30,605 bases of DNA from an uncultured Oscillospiraceae bacterium (GCA_934463345.1 CAKSJL010000015.1:1-30605), one strand, 5' to 3'. Shown: positions 1 through 8,068, numbered from the stretch's first letter. Notes: generated from the sequence alone by a model not told the origin. Numbers and translations are program-made.

Positions 1-90
1 TCGTCTGACGCACTGGCAGAAGATCCGACTGAAGAGCCGGCAGCTGAACCGGATGAAAATGAAAACGGCGGTGACAGCAATGCCGGATAA
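1..90 (+). CDS. mreC: MreC C-terminal tail (partial, 5' end outside window)
   Basis: Frame 1 is open from the first base to a TAA at 88-90 and gives a 29-residue acidic tail rich in Asp, Glu, Pro and Asn. There is too little sequence to recognise a domain. The assignment to the rod-shape protein MreC rests on position: it is directly upstream of and overlaps mreD, with mrdA (PBP2) following, which is the usual order mreB-mreC-mreD-pbp2 in Clostridia. A low-complexity acidic tail is plausible for MreC, whose conserved part is the periplasmic beta domain lying before this point. The overlap of about 11 bases with mreD suggests translational coupling. Confidence 0.55.
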   Translation, partial: SSDALAEDPTEEPAAEPDENENGGDSNAG

Positions 91-634
91 ACAGATGACG
101 AGAGCTGAAAAGATACGATACTGCGCAATTGCAAGGTGGGTCATATATGTAATTATGATATTTGCAGGCGTTGTTATTATGAATATCGGACAAAGCGTTA
201 AGCCCATGATACTTATACCGCTTTGCATCTGTATATGCATGAACGAGGGAGAATATACTGCGGCTGTGCTTGGAGGGATCTGCGGACTTCTTACTGATTT
301 TTCCTGCGACACTGTTTTCGGCTACAGCTCAGTTTTCATGATAGCCTTCTGTGTTGCAACAGTTCTGATGTTCAAGCATTATCTCTTGCAGAACCTTATA
401 AATATAATCTGGATGACTGCGCTGTTTTCTTTCATCTATGAGGTCTGCAAGTACTTTTTCTATTACAGCATGTGGAATTATGAGGGATCGGGATACGTTT
501 TTAAAAGCATAAGTATTCCATGTATAGTATATACGACAATTGCTGCCCTGGTCATATGGCTTCTTATAAGACCTGTACTCAAAAGGTTTTATCCAAGACG
601 TGCAAAGACGATTGAAGAGGCTATGAAGCTGTAA
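80..634 (+). CDS. mreD: Rod shape-determining protein MreD
   Basis: Polytopic membrane protein of the elongasome, which links MreB/MreC to PBP2 and RodA during lateral wall synthesis. From the chosen ATG it is about 184 residues, close to the usual 160-180. Hydrophobic stretches cover most of the chain (starting with IYVIMIFAGVVIMNIG near residues 20-36), with about five membrane segments and a basic C-terminus. The motif GGICGLLTDF is typical of the MreD family (G-x-x-x-G-L-x-x-D). The ATG at 80 has a purine-rich GGCGGTG ahead of it and overlaps the mreC stop. An in-frame ATG at 53 would add nine residues and has no good ribosome site, and a third ATG lies at 95. The neighbours mreC and mrdA support the call. 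Confidence 0.85.
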   Translation: MPDKQMTRAEKIRYCAIARWVIYVIMIFAGVVIMNIGQSVKPMILIPLCICICMNEGEYTAAVLGGICGLLTDFSCDTVFGYSSVFMIAFCVATVLMFKHYLLQNLINIIWMTALFSFIYEVCKYFFYYSMWNYEGSGYVFKSISIPCIVYTTIAALVIWLLIRPVLKRFYPRRAKTIEEAMKL

Positions 635-653
635 GGGAGCAGTCGTGAAAAGG

Positions 654-954
654 AAATGGGGCATTGCGTTTACTGTAGTGCCGCAGATTGTTAATGAAAG
701 GGCAATTTTTAAATTATTCAGGGGATGCCCTCTCTTGCAGGGCATCCCCTCTTGAAAATCAAAGATTTTCAATTCACCCCTTGCGGAGCGCTTCTAAGGC
801 AGGGAATTTCGTCCTCTGCGGAGGATGACCAAGGGCTTTGCCCTTTGGATACCCACAGCCTTTGAAAAAGCTGGCGAAACTTTTACTTCGCCATTCGGCG
901 GGGATAACTTTTCATTCACAATCTGGGGCATTGCAAAAACTGCAATGCCATTTG
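654..954. mobile_element. MITE-like non-coding element with about 40-bp imperfect terminal inverted repeats
   Basis: The gap between mreD and mrdA holds no credible gene. Its ends are inverted repeats: 660-699 and 910-949 match in opposite orientation at 32 of 40 positions, and the match extends outward with AAATGG on both sides. Each end forms its own small hairpin (the right end is GGCATTGCA/TGCAATGCC around a 5-base loop). Inside are a perfect 12-bp stem at 720-750, a 9-bp stem at 752-772 (TTGAAAATC/GATTTTCAA) and AAGGGC-TTT-GCCCTT at 831-845. No transposase is present, so it would move in trans. It sits between two elongasome genes that are normally adjacent. The folded RNA could weaken read-through into mrdA. 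Confidence 0.6.
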
Positions 955-996
955 TTTAAGCATCAGTCTCCGGCTGCTGCTTAGGAAAGGAAAGCT

Positions 997-3102
997 ATGA
1001 GAGAAATTCTTGAAAGACTTCGTACTGCATTTCTGGCAATTCTGGTCGTGATCGCAGTTGCGCTTGGACTGATAAGACTTATGACCGTTCAGATAGTAAA
1101 CGGAGACACATATCTCCAGCAATCTGAATACACCTCCGTATACACACAATCCATAAAAGCAACAAGAGGACAGATAGTTGATTCGGACGGAAATGCAATA
1201 ATCGAAAACAAGGTCGGCTTTAACGTTATCATTGACGATACCTACTTCCCCTCTGACAACAAGGAAGCAAATGAAATCATCATGCAGACCGTTGAAATAC
1301 TCAAAGAGGCAGATCGTGAATGGAATGAAACACTTCCGATAACCGATACGATGCCGTATGAATTTGAAAAGAACAGGGAAAGCGACGTCGAAAAGCTCAA
1401 GAGCCTTATCGGTGTAAATGTCTATGCAACAGCTGAAAACTGCATTGACAAGCTTATAGATGACTACGAAATATCCGATACGGATTACACTCCGTCAGAA
1501 CAGAGAATTATAGCCGGCATCCGCTACGAAATGAAGCTCAGGGACTTTTCCCTCGGCAACACATTTACTCTCTGCGAGGATATTCCGATTGAAACTGTTA
1601 CAAAGCTCAAAGAGCTTGGCGTAAAGCTCAAGGGCATAAACATCACCGAGGACGCTGTCAGACAGATAGCAGTCGGCGATGTTATCCCGCACGAAATAGG
1701 AACAGTCGGACCGATCTTTGCAGAGGAATGGGATGAGCTTAAAAAGAAAGGCTACGCCATGAACGATATCGTCGGCAAAAGCGGTATTGAAAAGGCTCTT
1801 GAGGACGAACTCAGAGGTGAGGACGGAACAAGGACGATAACCCTTACAAACGGCGAGGTGACCTCAGCTGAGGTCACAGACGAGGCAAAGGGCGGACACA
1901 CAGTCAAGCTTACTATCAACAGCGACTATCAGAGAGATCTCCAGGATATACTGGTAAACTTCATGTCAGAGCTGAGAACACAGCCGGAATACAGCAATGT
2001 CGAATGCGGCTCACTGGTTGTACTGGATGTAAAGAGCAATGCAATACTTGCAATGGCAACTGCTCCGACATACGACTTAAAAAAATACAAGTCCAACTAT
2101 GACGAAATTGCAAACGGCGACAATGAACCTCTTCTCAATCGTGCAACAAACGGTCTTTACCGTCCTGGCTCGACATTCAAGACAATTACGGCAACCGCCG
2201 GACTTAACGAGGGAATTGTAACCGGCGAATCAACATATACCTGTAACCAGAAAATGAAATTCTATGATATAACCGTCGGCTGTACAGGATGGCACAACGA
2301 TATTGCAGTTGCCCAGGCGCTGAGAGTTTCATGCAACATATACTTCTATGAGCTTGGCAGACGTCTTGGTATTGACAAGATCACAGAATATGCAAGTCTT
2401 TACGGATACGGTCAGCACACAGGAATTGAAACCGGCGATTCGGCAGGACAGATAGGAAATCCTGAAACCTTTAACGAGCTTGGGATCGACTGGACTGTCG
2501 GTCAGGTTCTTCAGGCTTCGATCGGTCAGTCAGAAACTGCGGTTACTCCCCTTCAGATGGCAACAGTTGCTTCAACAATTGCAAACCATGGCGTAAGATA
2601 CAAAACTCATCTTGTTGACAGCATCTATGATTATTCCATGGATAACCAGATTGAACAGTATGAACCGCAGGTGGCTGACAAAATCAATTTAAACTATGAC
2701 TATGTTTATGACTATGTAATAAACGGTATGGTTCAGGCTTCGGAAAACAACTTCCCTGCTGAATACTCCCTTTCAAACCTGGGCTTTGATGTTGCCATAA
2801 AAACCGGTACTCCTCAGAACTGGCGTAACGGCGATGAGCTTACAGACAGTTGCTTTATCGGCTTTGCTCCGGCATACGATCCGCAGATAGCATTTGCAGG
2901 AATGATCGAGGGCGGCGAATACTCAAAGTATATGATAAGAAGCATTATTCAGTCATATTACAAAAACTGCGACGAGGAAAGCGATTATTCAGACGTTAAA
3001 ATAAATTATCTCCAGACCCCTACAGAAGCCGCAACAGACAGCAGCGGAAATCCAGTCACACAGCCGCAGACAGAGGCTCAGACAACAGAACCTGCTGAAT
3101 AA
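997..3102 (+). CDS. mrdA: Penicillin-binding protein 2 (elongasome DD-transpeptidase)
   Basis: Class B PBP of 701 residues that cross-links peptidoglycan during cell elongation, working with RodA and the MreBCD complex. A single N-terminal membrane anchor lies at about residues 11-30. A PBP dimerisation/pedestal region follows, and includes a clear R-G-Q-I-V-D-S-D-G motif near 57-65. The transpeptidase domain runs from about 325 to 665 and carries all three active-site motifs: STFK with the acylated Ser392 and Lys395, SCN at 445-447, and KTG at 602-604. The last 30 residues are a Thr/Gln/Pro/Glu-rich tail of low complexity. AGGAAAGG lies just upstream of the ATG. The gene is separated from mreD by the 300-bp element but keeps its orientation. 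Confidence 0.95.
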   Translation: MREILERLRTAFLAILVVIAVALGLIRLMTVQIVNGDTYLQQSEYTSVYTQSIKATRGQIVDSDGNAIIENKVGFNVIIDDTYFPSDNKEANEIIMQTVEILKEADREWNETLPITDTMPYEFEKNRESDVEKLKSLIGVNVYATAENCIDKLIDDYEISDTDYTPSEQRIIAGIRYEMKLRDFSLGNTFTLCEDIPIETVTKLKELGVKLKGINITEDAVRQIAVGDVIPHEIGTVGPIFAEEWDELKKKGYAMNDIVGKSGIEKALEDELRGEDGTRTITLTNGEVTSAEVTDEAKGGHTVKLTINSDYQRDLQDILVNFMSELRTQPEYSNVECGSLVVLDVKSNAILAMATAPTYDLKKYKSNYDEIANGDNEPLLNRATNGLYRPGSTFKTITATAGLNEGIVTGESTYTCNQKMKFYDITVGCTGWHNDIAVAQALRVSCNIYFYELGRRLGIDKITEYASLYGYGQHTGIETGDSAGQIGNPETFNELGIDWTVGQVLQASIGQSETAVTPLQMATVASTIANHGVRYKTHLVDSIYDYSMDNQIEQYEPQVADKINLNYDYVYDYVINGMVQASENNFPAEYSLSNLGFDVAIKTGTPQNWRNGDELTDSCFIGFAPAYDPQIAFAGMIEGGEYSKYMIRSIIQSYYKNCDEESDYSDVKINYLQTPTEAATDSSGNPVTQPQTEAQTTEPAE

Positions 3103-3105
3103 TAT

Positions 3106-3143
3106 AACGAGGCAGCACCGAAAAACGGTTCTGCCTCGTTTCG
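3106..3143 (+). terminator. Rho-independent terminator after mrdA
   Basis: The 10-bp stem AACGAGGCAG / CTGCCTCGTT has an inner ACCG/CGGT helix and is followed by TTTCGTCATGTT. It begins four bases after the mrdA stop and separates the shape genes from the minD-mgsA unit, which has its own promoter. Confidence 0.85.
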
Positions 3144-3215
3144 TCATGTTACACAACATCAAACACTATAAATCATTCATATTACACGATTTTAATAACG
3201 AAGCTTATTTTCGCT

Positions 3216-3243
3216 TTGACTTTTCCGCTTTTTATGGTATAAT
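3216..3243 (+). promoter_or_regulatory. SigA-type promoter for minD-mgsA
   Basis: TTGACT, a 16-base spacer and a perfect TATAAT, in an AT-rich stretch 65 bases ahead of the minD-like ATG. It follows the mrdA terminator, so minD-mgsA is probably a separate transcript. Confidence 0.75.
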
Positions 3244-3307
3244 ATATAATGAATTATTGAAGTAGTTTGCAATAGTTTATTTTTGTCTGGGCGGTGAAAT
3301 CAATAAT

Positions 3308-4042
3308 ATGTCAGAGGTTATAGCTGTTGCCTCCGGAAAAGGAGGAACAGGAAAATCAACGGTTTGTGCCGGTATCGGGACTGCGCTTGCTGCTTCCGGT
3401 TTTTCGGTGATACTGCTTGAGCTTGACTTCGGTTTCAGATGCCTTGATGTTTTTTTCGGACTTGACGGAAAAGTCAGATATGATATCTACGATTATTCCT
3501 GCGGAAGGTGTCTTTTAAAGGAATGTATAAACAAAGTCACATCCGTTCCGGGGTTAAGCCTTATTTGTGCTCCGTCAGAAATCTATGCGGAACCTGATGA
3601 ACAAAAGCTTAGCGAGGCTCTTTTTCGTCTGAAAGAGCTTTATGATTTTGTTATTATTGACGTCGGCGCAGGAAAACATAATGACCTTACAGAAATAATG
3701 AAGCAGGCGGACAGAATTTTTCTTGTCACAACGCCTGACGATATAAGCATACGGGCTGTTTCGCATCTTTCTGAAAAGCTTTACAGGATGGGATGTACAG
3801 ACCAGAGGCTTATTATAAACAGAATCCACAAAAAATATATAGAAAATGAAATTGTTGAAAATCTCGATTATGTAATAGATAAAAGCGGTCTGCAGCTTAT
3901 CGGAGCTGTTCCTGAAAGCATGGATCTGACTCTTTTCTATGGCAGCGGAAAGCACCTTTCGGAAAGCTCATCCGTATATGCAGTATTTTCTGCAATTGCC
4001 GGACGTATATGCGGAGAAAACAAACCGCTGACAATAAAGTAA
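3308..4042 (+). CDS. minD: MinD-like ParA-family ATPase (orphan, no MinC/MinE)
   Basis: P-loop ATPase of the MinD/ParA family, 244 residues against about 265-270 for usual MinD. The deviant Walker A is KGGTGKS at 11-17 with the signature Lys11. The stretch LELDFGFRCLDVFFGL (about 37-52) corresponds to the MinD switch region, and Walker B is VIIDVGAG (115-122) rather than the usual D-x-P-A-G. The C-terminus (GENKPLTIK) lacks the amphipathic membrane-targeting helix that lets MinD bind membrane. The usual clostridial order is pbp2-minC-minD-minE-(rodA)-mgsA. Here minC, minE and rodA are missing while minD stays between pbp2 and mgsA. It may be a degenerate or repurposed septum-site regulator. 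A general ParA-type function cannot be excluded. Confidence 0.75.
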   Translation: MSEVIAVASGKGGTGKSTVCAGIGTALAASGFSVILLELDFGFRCLDVFFGLDGKVRYDIYDYSCGRCLLKECINKVTSVPGLSLICAPSEIYAEPDEQKLSEALFRLKELYDFVIIDVGAGKHNDLTEIMKQADRIFLVTTPDDISIRAVSHLSEKLYRMGCTDQRLIINRIHKKYIENEIVENLDYVIDKSGLQLIGAVPESMDLTLFYGSGKHLSESSSVYAVFSAIAGRICGENKPLTIK

Positions 4043-4069
4043 TAAATTAGTTTTTGAAAGGATAAAGCA

Positions 4070-4474
4070 ATGACAATAGCTATTATAGCTCATGATTCAA
4101 AAAAGGAGCTGATGGTTCAGTTCTGTATAGCCTACTGCGGCATATTGTCCAAATACAATCTATGCGCAACAGGCACCACCGGCAAGCTTGTCAGTGAAGC
4201 AACCGGTCTTAAAATCCAGCGGTATCTGAGCGGCGCACAGGGGGGCGGTCAGCAAATCGGCGCAAGGATTTCCTGTAATGAAATTGATGTACTTCTGTTT
4301 TTCAGAGATCCTATAAACCCGAAGGCGAGCGAGCCTAACGACATAAATCTTTTAAGACTCTGTGACGTACACAATGTTCCTGTCGCAACAAATATTGCAA
4401 CAGCAGAAGCTCTTATAATGGCTCTTGAAAGAGGAGATCTTGACTGGCGTGAAATCGGCAACCCGAGAATATAA
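4070..4474 (+). CDS. mgsA: Methylglyoxal synthase homologue with altered active site
   Basis: 134 residues, full length for MgsA, which converts dihydroxyacetone phosphate to methylglyoxal and phosphate. The fold signature is intact: IAHD at 6-9, phosphate-binding TGTTG at 34-38, the GGxQQIGA loop at 58-65, FFRDP with Asp80, and PVATNIATAE. However, the residue corresponding to the E. coli catalytic base Asp71 (in GGDQQ) is Gly60, encoded by GGT. The residue aligned with His98 is Ser87 (PKASEP instead of a P-x-P-H-E-P type sequence). Asp9 and Asp80, the counterparts of Asp20 and Asp91, are kept. The protein may therefore be inactive or have a different role such as phosphate-ester sensing. 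It lies 27 bases after minD, probably in one operon. Confidence 0.85.
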   Translation: MTIAIIAHDSKKELMVQFCIAYCGILSKYNLCATGTTGKLVSEATGLKIQRYLSGAQGGGQQIGARISCNEIDVLLFFRDPINPKASEPNDINLLRLCDVHNVPVATNIATAEALIMALERGDLDWREIGNPRI

Positions 4475-4485
4475 AGCAATGCTGT

Positions 4486-4510
4486 AATCGTCCCCGAAAA
4501 GGGACGATTT
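4486..4510 (+). terminator. Hairpin terminator after mgsA
   Basis: A perfect 9-bp stem AATCGTCCC / GGGACGATT with loop CGAAAA begins 12 bases after the mgsA stop. The following TTGTTGG is only moderately T-rich, so termination may be incomplete. Confidence 0.65.
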
Positions 4511-4547
4511 GTTGGTATTGCCGCAAAGATTATGATAAAACCGGCAT

Positions 4548-4603
4548 GCTGTCCTGCCGTAAATGACAGCCGTTTCCGATATCCTCTCAAAAAATCCGGA
4601 AAC
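4548..4603 (+). other. Two-hairpin leader of hisS
   Basis: GCTGTC (4548-4553) pairs with GACAGC (4565-4570), and GTTTCCG (4572-4578) pairs with CGGAAAC (4597-4603). The second stem ends six bases before the GGAG ribosome site. No T-box signature (AGGGTGG-type sequence with a specifier loop) is visible, although T-boxes often precede aminoacyl-tRNA synthetase genes in Firmicutes. A control role is only a possibility. Confidence 0.3.
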
Positions 4604-4619
4604 GAAAATGGAGAATTAT

Positions 4620-5915
4620 ATGGCACTCAACATAAAAAGACCTAACGGTACAGAAGATGTTACATACAAGAACATAAACAAATGGTACACTGTTGAAAGA
4701 ACGGCAAGAGATGTTGCCAATCAGTTCGGCTTTCACGAAATAAGAATACCGACATTTGAAAATACTGAGCTTTTCCAGCGTTCTGTCGGCGAAACAACAG
4801 ACGTTGTACAGAAAGAAATGTATTCCGTAATTGCAAAGGAAACAAAGTTTACTCTTCGTCCGGAGGGAACAGCCGGAACTATAAGAGCCATGCTTCAAAA
4901 CGGTATGCTCAACGAAGCTCTGCCGCAGAAAGCATTCTACATCCTTTCCTGCTTCAGACACGAAAGACCGCAGGCAGGCAGACTGAGAGAATTTCACCAG
5001 TTTGGTGTTGAAATGGCAGGAAGCCCCCTCCCGTCAGCAGATGCGGACGTTATTCTTATGGCTGATACTATAATTAAACAGCTGGGAATCAAAAATGTTG
5101 AGCTGAAAATAAATTCCATAGGCTGTCCGGAATGCCGTACAGAATATCACAAGGCTCTCAGAGCTTATTTTGAGGACAAGAAGGATCAGCTCTGTGATAC
5201 ATGCCTTTCAAGGCTTGAAAAGAATCCTATGCGTATCCTGGACTGCAAAAGCCCGATATGCTCCGAAATTGCAAAGGACGCTCCGGTCATAACCGATTAT
5301 CTCTGCGAGGAATGTGCCGACCACTTTGCAAAGCTCCAGTCATACCTTAAAAATCTCGGACTTGAATTCACTGTTGACCCGAAGATCGTAAGAGGTCTTG
5401 ACTACTATACCAAAACTGTATTCGAATTCGTCACCACCGACATCGGCGCACAGGGCACAATCTGCGGCGGCGGACGCTATGACGGTCTTATCAGGCAGCT
5501 TGGCGGTCAGCAGACTCCGGCTCTTGGATTTGCTATGGGTCTTGAAAGACTTATTCTTACAATGGAAAATCAGGGAGCGCTTTTGGACGAGGATGAAGGC
5601 TGCTCGCTTTACATTGCACCAATGGACGAAAACGCTGTCCCGGAGGCTATGAAGATTGCAAGGGAAATACGTCTTGCCGGCTTCAATGTTGAATTCGATA
5701 CAATCGGAAGAGGACTTAAAGCACAGATGAAATACTCTGACAAAATCGGTGCGTCATTTACAATGGTTTTGGGAGACAATGAAATCTCATCCAAAACTGC
5801 AAAGCTTAAAAACATGAAAACAGGCGAACAGACGGAAGTAAAGCTTGACGATGCAATTGCTGTGACATTTTCGGACATCGCCCTGAACGACATGTTTGAC
5901 GATATATTTGAATAA
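4620..5915 (+). CDS. hisS: Histidine-tRNA ligase (HisRS)
   Basis: Class II synthetase of 431 residues that charges tRNA-His using ATP. All signatures are visible: RPNGTEDV near the N-terminus (7-14), the TLRPEGTAG stretch (78-86), motif 2 FRHERPQAGRLREF (112-125), the HisA motif RGLDYYTKTVFEF (258-270), HisB GGGRYDGL (283-290) and motif 3 ALGFAMGLERL (301-311). The C-terminal anticodon-binding domain covers about 330-425. Cysteine pairs C169/C172, C192/C195 and C229/C232 in the insertion domain could bind zinc. The ATG at 4620 follows TGGAGAATTAT, a good ribosome site. The longer open frame to 4563 would run back through the leader hairpins. aspS follows after 28 bases, the common hisS-aspS pair. 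Confidence 0.96.
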   Translation: MALNIKRPNGTEDVTYKNINKWYTVERTARDVANQFGFHEIRIPTFENTELFQRSVGETTDVVQKEMYSVIAKETKFTLRPEGTAGTIRAMLQNGMLNEALPQKAFYILSCFRHERPQAGRLREFHQFGVEMAGSPLPSADADVILMADTIIKQLGIKNVELKINSIGCPECRTEYHKALRAYFEDKKDQLCDTCLSRLEKNPMRILDCKSPICSEIAKDAPVITDYLCEECADHFAKLQSYLKNLGLEFTVDPKIVRGLDYYTKTVFEFVTTDIGAQGTICGGGRYDGLIRQLGGQQTPALGFAMGLERLILTMENQGALLDEDEGCSLYIAPMDENAVPEAMKIAREIRLAGFNVEFDTIGRGLKAQMKYSDKIGASFTMVLGDNEISSKTAKLKNMKTGEQTEVKLDDAIAVTFSDIALNDMFDDIFE

Positions 5916-5943
5916 TTTAGCGGAATGGAGATAGGAAATTAAA

Positions 5944-7731
5944 ATGGCAGATAACATGAACGGACTCAAGCGCACACACTACTGCGGAGAAGTCACAGAA
6001 GAAGGAACCGAGGTTACAGTCGGCGGATTTGTTCAGAAAATTCGTGACCTTGGAAACCTTATATTCATTGATTTAAGGGACAAGACAGGCATAGTTCAGC
6101 TTGCATTCAACGATACTACCGACAGGGAGATCTTTGAAAAGGCTTCAACATGCAGGAGCGAATTTGTACTGATGGCAAAGGGAGTTACAGCTAAAAGAGC
6201 GAGCGTCAACAAGGATATTAAAACCGGTGAAGTTGAAATAATTGTTTCTGATTTAAGAATACTTGCAAAGGCTCAGACTCCTCCTTTTGAGATCACCAAT
6301 GAAACAAAGGTCAACGAGGAGCTGAGGCTCAAGTACCGTTATCTTGATCTGAGACGTCAGCCGCTTCAGCAGAATCTTATAATGCGTCACAAAATTGCAA
6401 AGGCTGCCCGTGAATACTTCTATGCAAACGATTTTACGGAAATTGAAACGCCTATGATGATGAAGTCCACTCCGGAGGGCGCAAGAGACTATCTTATCCC
6501 TTCGAGAGTCCACAATGGCAAATTCTATGCGCTTCCACAGTCACCGCAGATCTACAAGCAGCTCCTTATGGTTGCGGGAATGGACAGATACATTCAGCTT
6601 GCAAGATGTTTCCGTGACGAGGATCTGAGAGCTGACAGACAGCCGGAATTTACACAGATCGACCTTGAAATGTCCTTTGTCGACGTTGAGGATATACTTT
6701 CCATGACTGAGGGCTTTATATCATATCTTTTCAAAAATGTGCTTGATATGGAAATTCCGACTCCGCTGCCAAGACTCAGCTATACAGAGGCTATGAACCG
6801 CTATGGCTCAGACAAGCCTGATACACGCTTTGGCATGGAGATACAGGATATTTCCGACATGGTCGCAGAATGCAGCTTCGGAGTATTTGCAGACGCTGTT
6901 AAAAACGGCGGAAGCGTCAGAGCAATTGTCGCAAAGAATTCCTCCTCTGTACTGACAAGAAAGGAAATTGACAAGCTTACTGAAATGGTGAGAGGAATAG
7001 GAGCAAAGGGTCTTGCGTATGTAAGATGGGTTGACGAAAAGCCTTCATGCTCGTTTGCAAAATTTTTCAGTGAGGACGAGCTTAAAGCCATTCTTGAAAG
7101 AATCGGCTGCGAAAGAGGCGATACAGCTCTTATTATTGCCGACAAGAACAAGGTTACTCTTCCTGTTCTGGGTGCGCTCAGACTTCAGGTTGCAAAGAAG
7201 CTTGACATAGTTCCTGCCGGAAAGTTCAACTTCCTCTGGATAACTGACTTCCCATTCTTTGAATATGACGAGGATTCACAGTCATATGTTGCTATGCACC
7301 ATCCGTTTACAATGCCTAACGATGAATGCATACAGTATCTTGACAGCGCACCGGAAAAGGTGTTTGCAAAGGCATTTGACCTTGTACTTAACGGAACAGA
7401 GCTTTCGTCCGGTTCTATCCGTATCACTGACTATGAGCTTCAGCAGAAAATGTTCCAGGCTTTAGGTCTTACAGATGAAGAAATTGAGGCAAAGTTCGGA
7501 TTCCTTGTTGAGGCTTATAAATATGGCGCACCTCCGCACGGCGGTCTTGGAATCGGTCTTGACAGACTGGCTATGGTTATGCTGGGTGCTGAAAGCCTGA
7601 GAGATGTTACGGCATTCCCGAAGGTTCAGAACGCAAGCGAGCTTATGAGCGAATGCCCGTCGCCTGTTGACGCTGAAAGCCTTGATGTGCTGGGTATAAG
7701 CGTTGTAAAATCCGAGGACGATGAAAAATAA
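5944..7731 (+). CDS. aspS: Aspartate-tRNA ligase (AspRS)
   Basis: Class II synthetase of 595 residues, the normal bacterial length. An OB-fold anticodon-binding domain covers about 1-110 (VTVGGFVQKIRDLGNLIFIDLRD). RYLDLRR (132-138) and TEIETPMMMKSTPEGARDYL lead into the catalytic core. Motif 2 RCFRDEDLRADRQPEFTQID lies at 221-240. A GAD insertion domain occupies roughly 285-410. HHPFTMP and motif 3 GLGIGLDRLAMVML (about 534-547) complete the active site. The ribosome site GGAGATAGGAAA precedes the ATG. Whether it also charges tRNA-Asn cannot be judged here, because no gatCAB genes are in the window. It is probably co-transcribed with hisS. Confidence 0.97.
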   Translation: MADNMNGLKRTHYCGEVTEEGTEVTVGGFVQKIRDLGNLIFIDLRDKTGIVQLAFNDTTDREIFEKASTCRSEFVLMAKGVTAKRASVNKDIKTGEVEIIVSDLRILAKAQTPPFEITNETKVNEELRLKYRYLDLRRQPLQQNLIMRHKIAKAAREYFYANDFTEIETPMMMKSTPEGARDYLIPSRVHNGKFYALPQSPQIYKQLLMVAGMDRYIQLARCFRDEDLRADRQPEFTQIDLEMSFVDVEDILSMTEGFISYLFKNVLDMEIPTPLPRLSYTEAMNRYGSDKPDTRFGMEIQDISDMVAECSFGVFADAVKNGGSVRAIVAKNSSSVLTRKEIDKLTEMVRGIGAKGLAYVRWVDEKPSCSFAKFFSEDELKAILERIGCERGDTALIIADKNKVTLPVLGALRLQVAKKLDIVPAGKFNFLWITDFPFFEYDEDSQSYVAMHHPFTMPNDECIQYLDSAPEKVFAKAFDLVLNGTELSSGSIRITDYELQQKMFQALGLTDEEIEAKFGFLVEAYKYGAPPHGGLGIGLDRLAMVMLGAESLRDVTAFPKVQNASELMSECPSPVDAESLDVLGISVVKSEDDEK

Positions 7732-7779
7732 GCGCCAAAACAAAATTACCGGCAACGACAGAATAATACTAAAACAAAT

Positions 7780-7810
7780 AAGGGGATGTCCTTTTTCAGG
7801 ATATCCCCTT
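7780..7810. terminator. Bidirectional terminator between aspS and the small membrane gene
   Basis: A 13-bp stem (AAGGGGATGTCCT / AGGATATCCCCTT, one wobble) around the loop TTTTC lies between two converging genes. The T-rich tract lies on the minus-strand side, so it best serves the gene at 7821-7994 but may stop both transcripts. Confidence 0.75.
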
Positions 7811-7820
7811 AAAAATTTAC

Positions 7821-7994
7821 TCAGCTAAAGAAAATCAGCTTTAATATCATTGCGATGACCAGAACTGCTCCGATGACTGATGTTATAGTGTAAATTTTCT
7901 TTGATTCGCTGTCGTGCTTTTCCTTTGCAAGATAGTAAATTCCTGTCCCCAGTATCATAACGCCTATGATGATACCAATAATACTTATAACCAT
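7821..7994 (-). CDS. Small two-helix membrane protein, unknown function
   Basis: 57 residues. Two hydrophobic helices (about 2-22, VISIIGIIIGVMILGTGIYYL, and 36-55, ITSVIGAVLVIAMILKLIFF) are joined by a charged loop KEKHDSESKK, so it is an inner-membrane hairpin. The start at 7994 has a textbook AAGGAGG six bases upstream. An upstream in-frame ATG at 8048 lies inside the promoter and cannot be used from it. I do not recognise the family. The strong promoter contains two copies of a TATACCCCC motif, which suggests control by a dedicated repressor, possibly of the CsoR type (copper or sulfane sulfur). The function of the protein is open. It stands alone and converges on aspS. Confidence 0.7.
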   Translation of the reverse strand: MVISIIGIIIGVMILGTGIYYLAKEKHDSESKKIYTITSVIGAVLVIAMILKLIFFS

Positions 7995-8020
7995 AGCTTC
8001 CTCCTTTTTTATTTTTAATA

Positions 8021-8068
8021 CATGTGGGGGTATATGTATATTATACACATGGGGGTATACCTTGTCAA
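8021..8068 (-). promoter_or_regulatory. SigA promoter with two direct TATACCCCC repeats (candidate operator)
   Basis: On the minus strand TTGACA (8068-8063), a 17-base spacer and TATAAT (8045-8040) form a consensus promoter. ATACCCCCATG lies in the spacer and ATACCCCCACATG lies at the expected transcription start, 25 bases apart. G/C runs flanked by TATA resemble half-sites of CsoR-family repressors, although classic CsoR sites are inverted rather than direct. A protein bound here would block RNA polymerase. Confidence 0.7.

Noticed and set aside
4510..4619. Possible T-box leader before hisS
   Set aside because: Two hairpins are present, but no AGGGTGG-type T-box sequence, specifier loop or antiterminator pair could be found.
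7992..8048. Longer start for the small membrane protein at 8048
   Set aside because: The codon lies inside the promoter upstream of the expected transcription start, and the ATG at 7994 has a perfect ribosome site.
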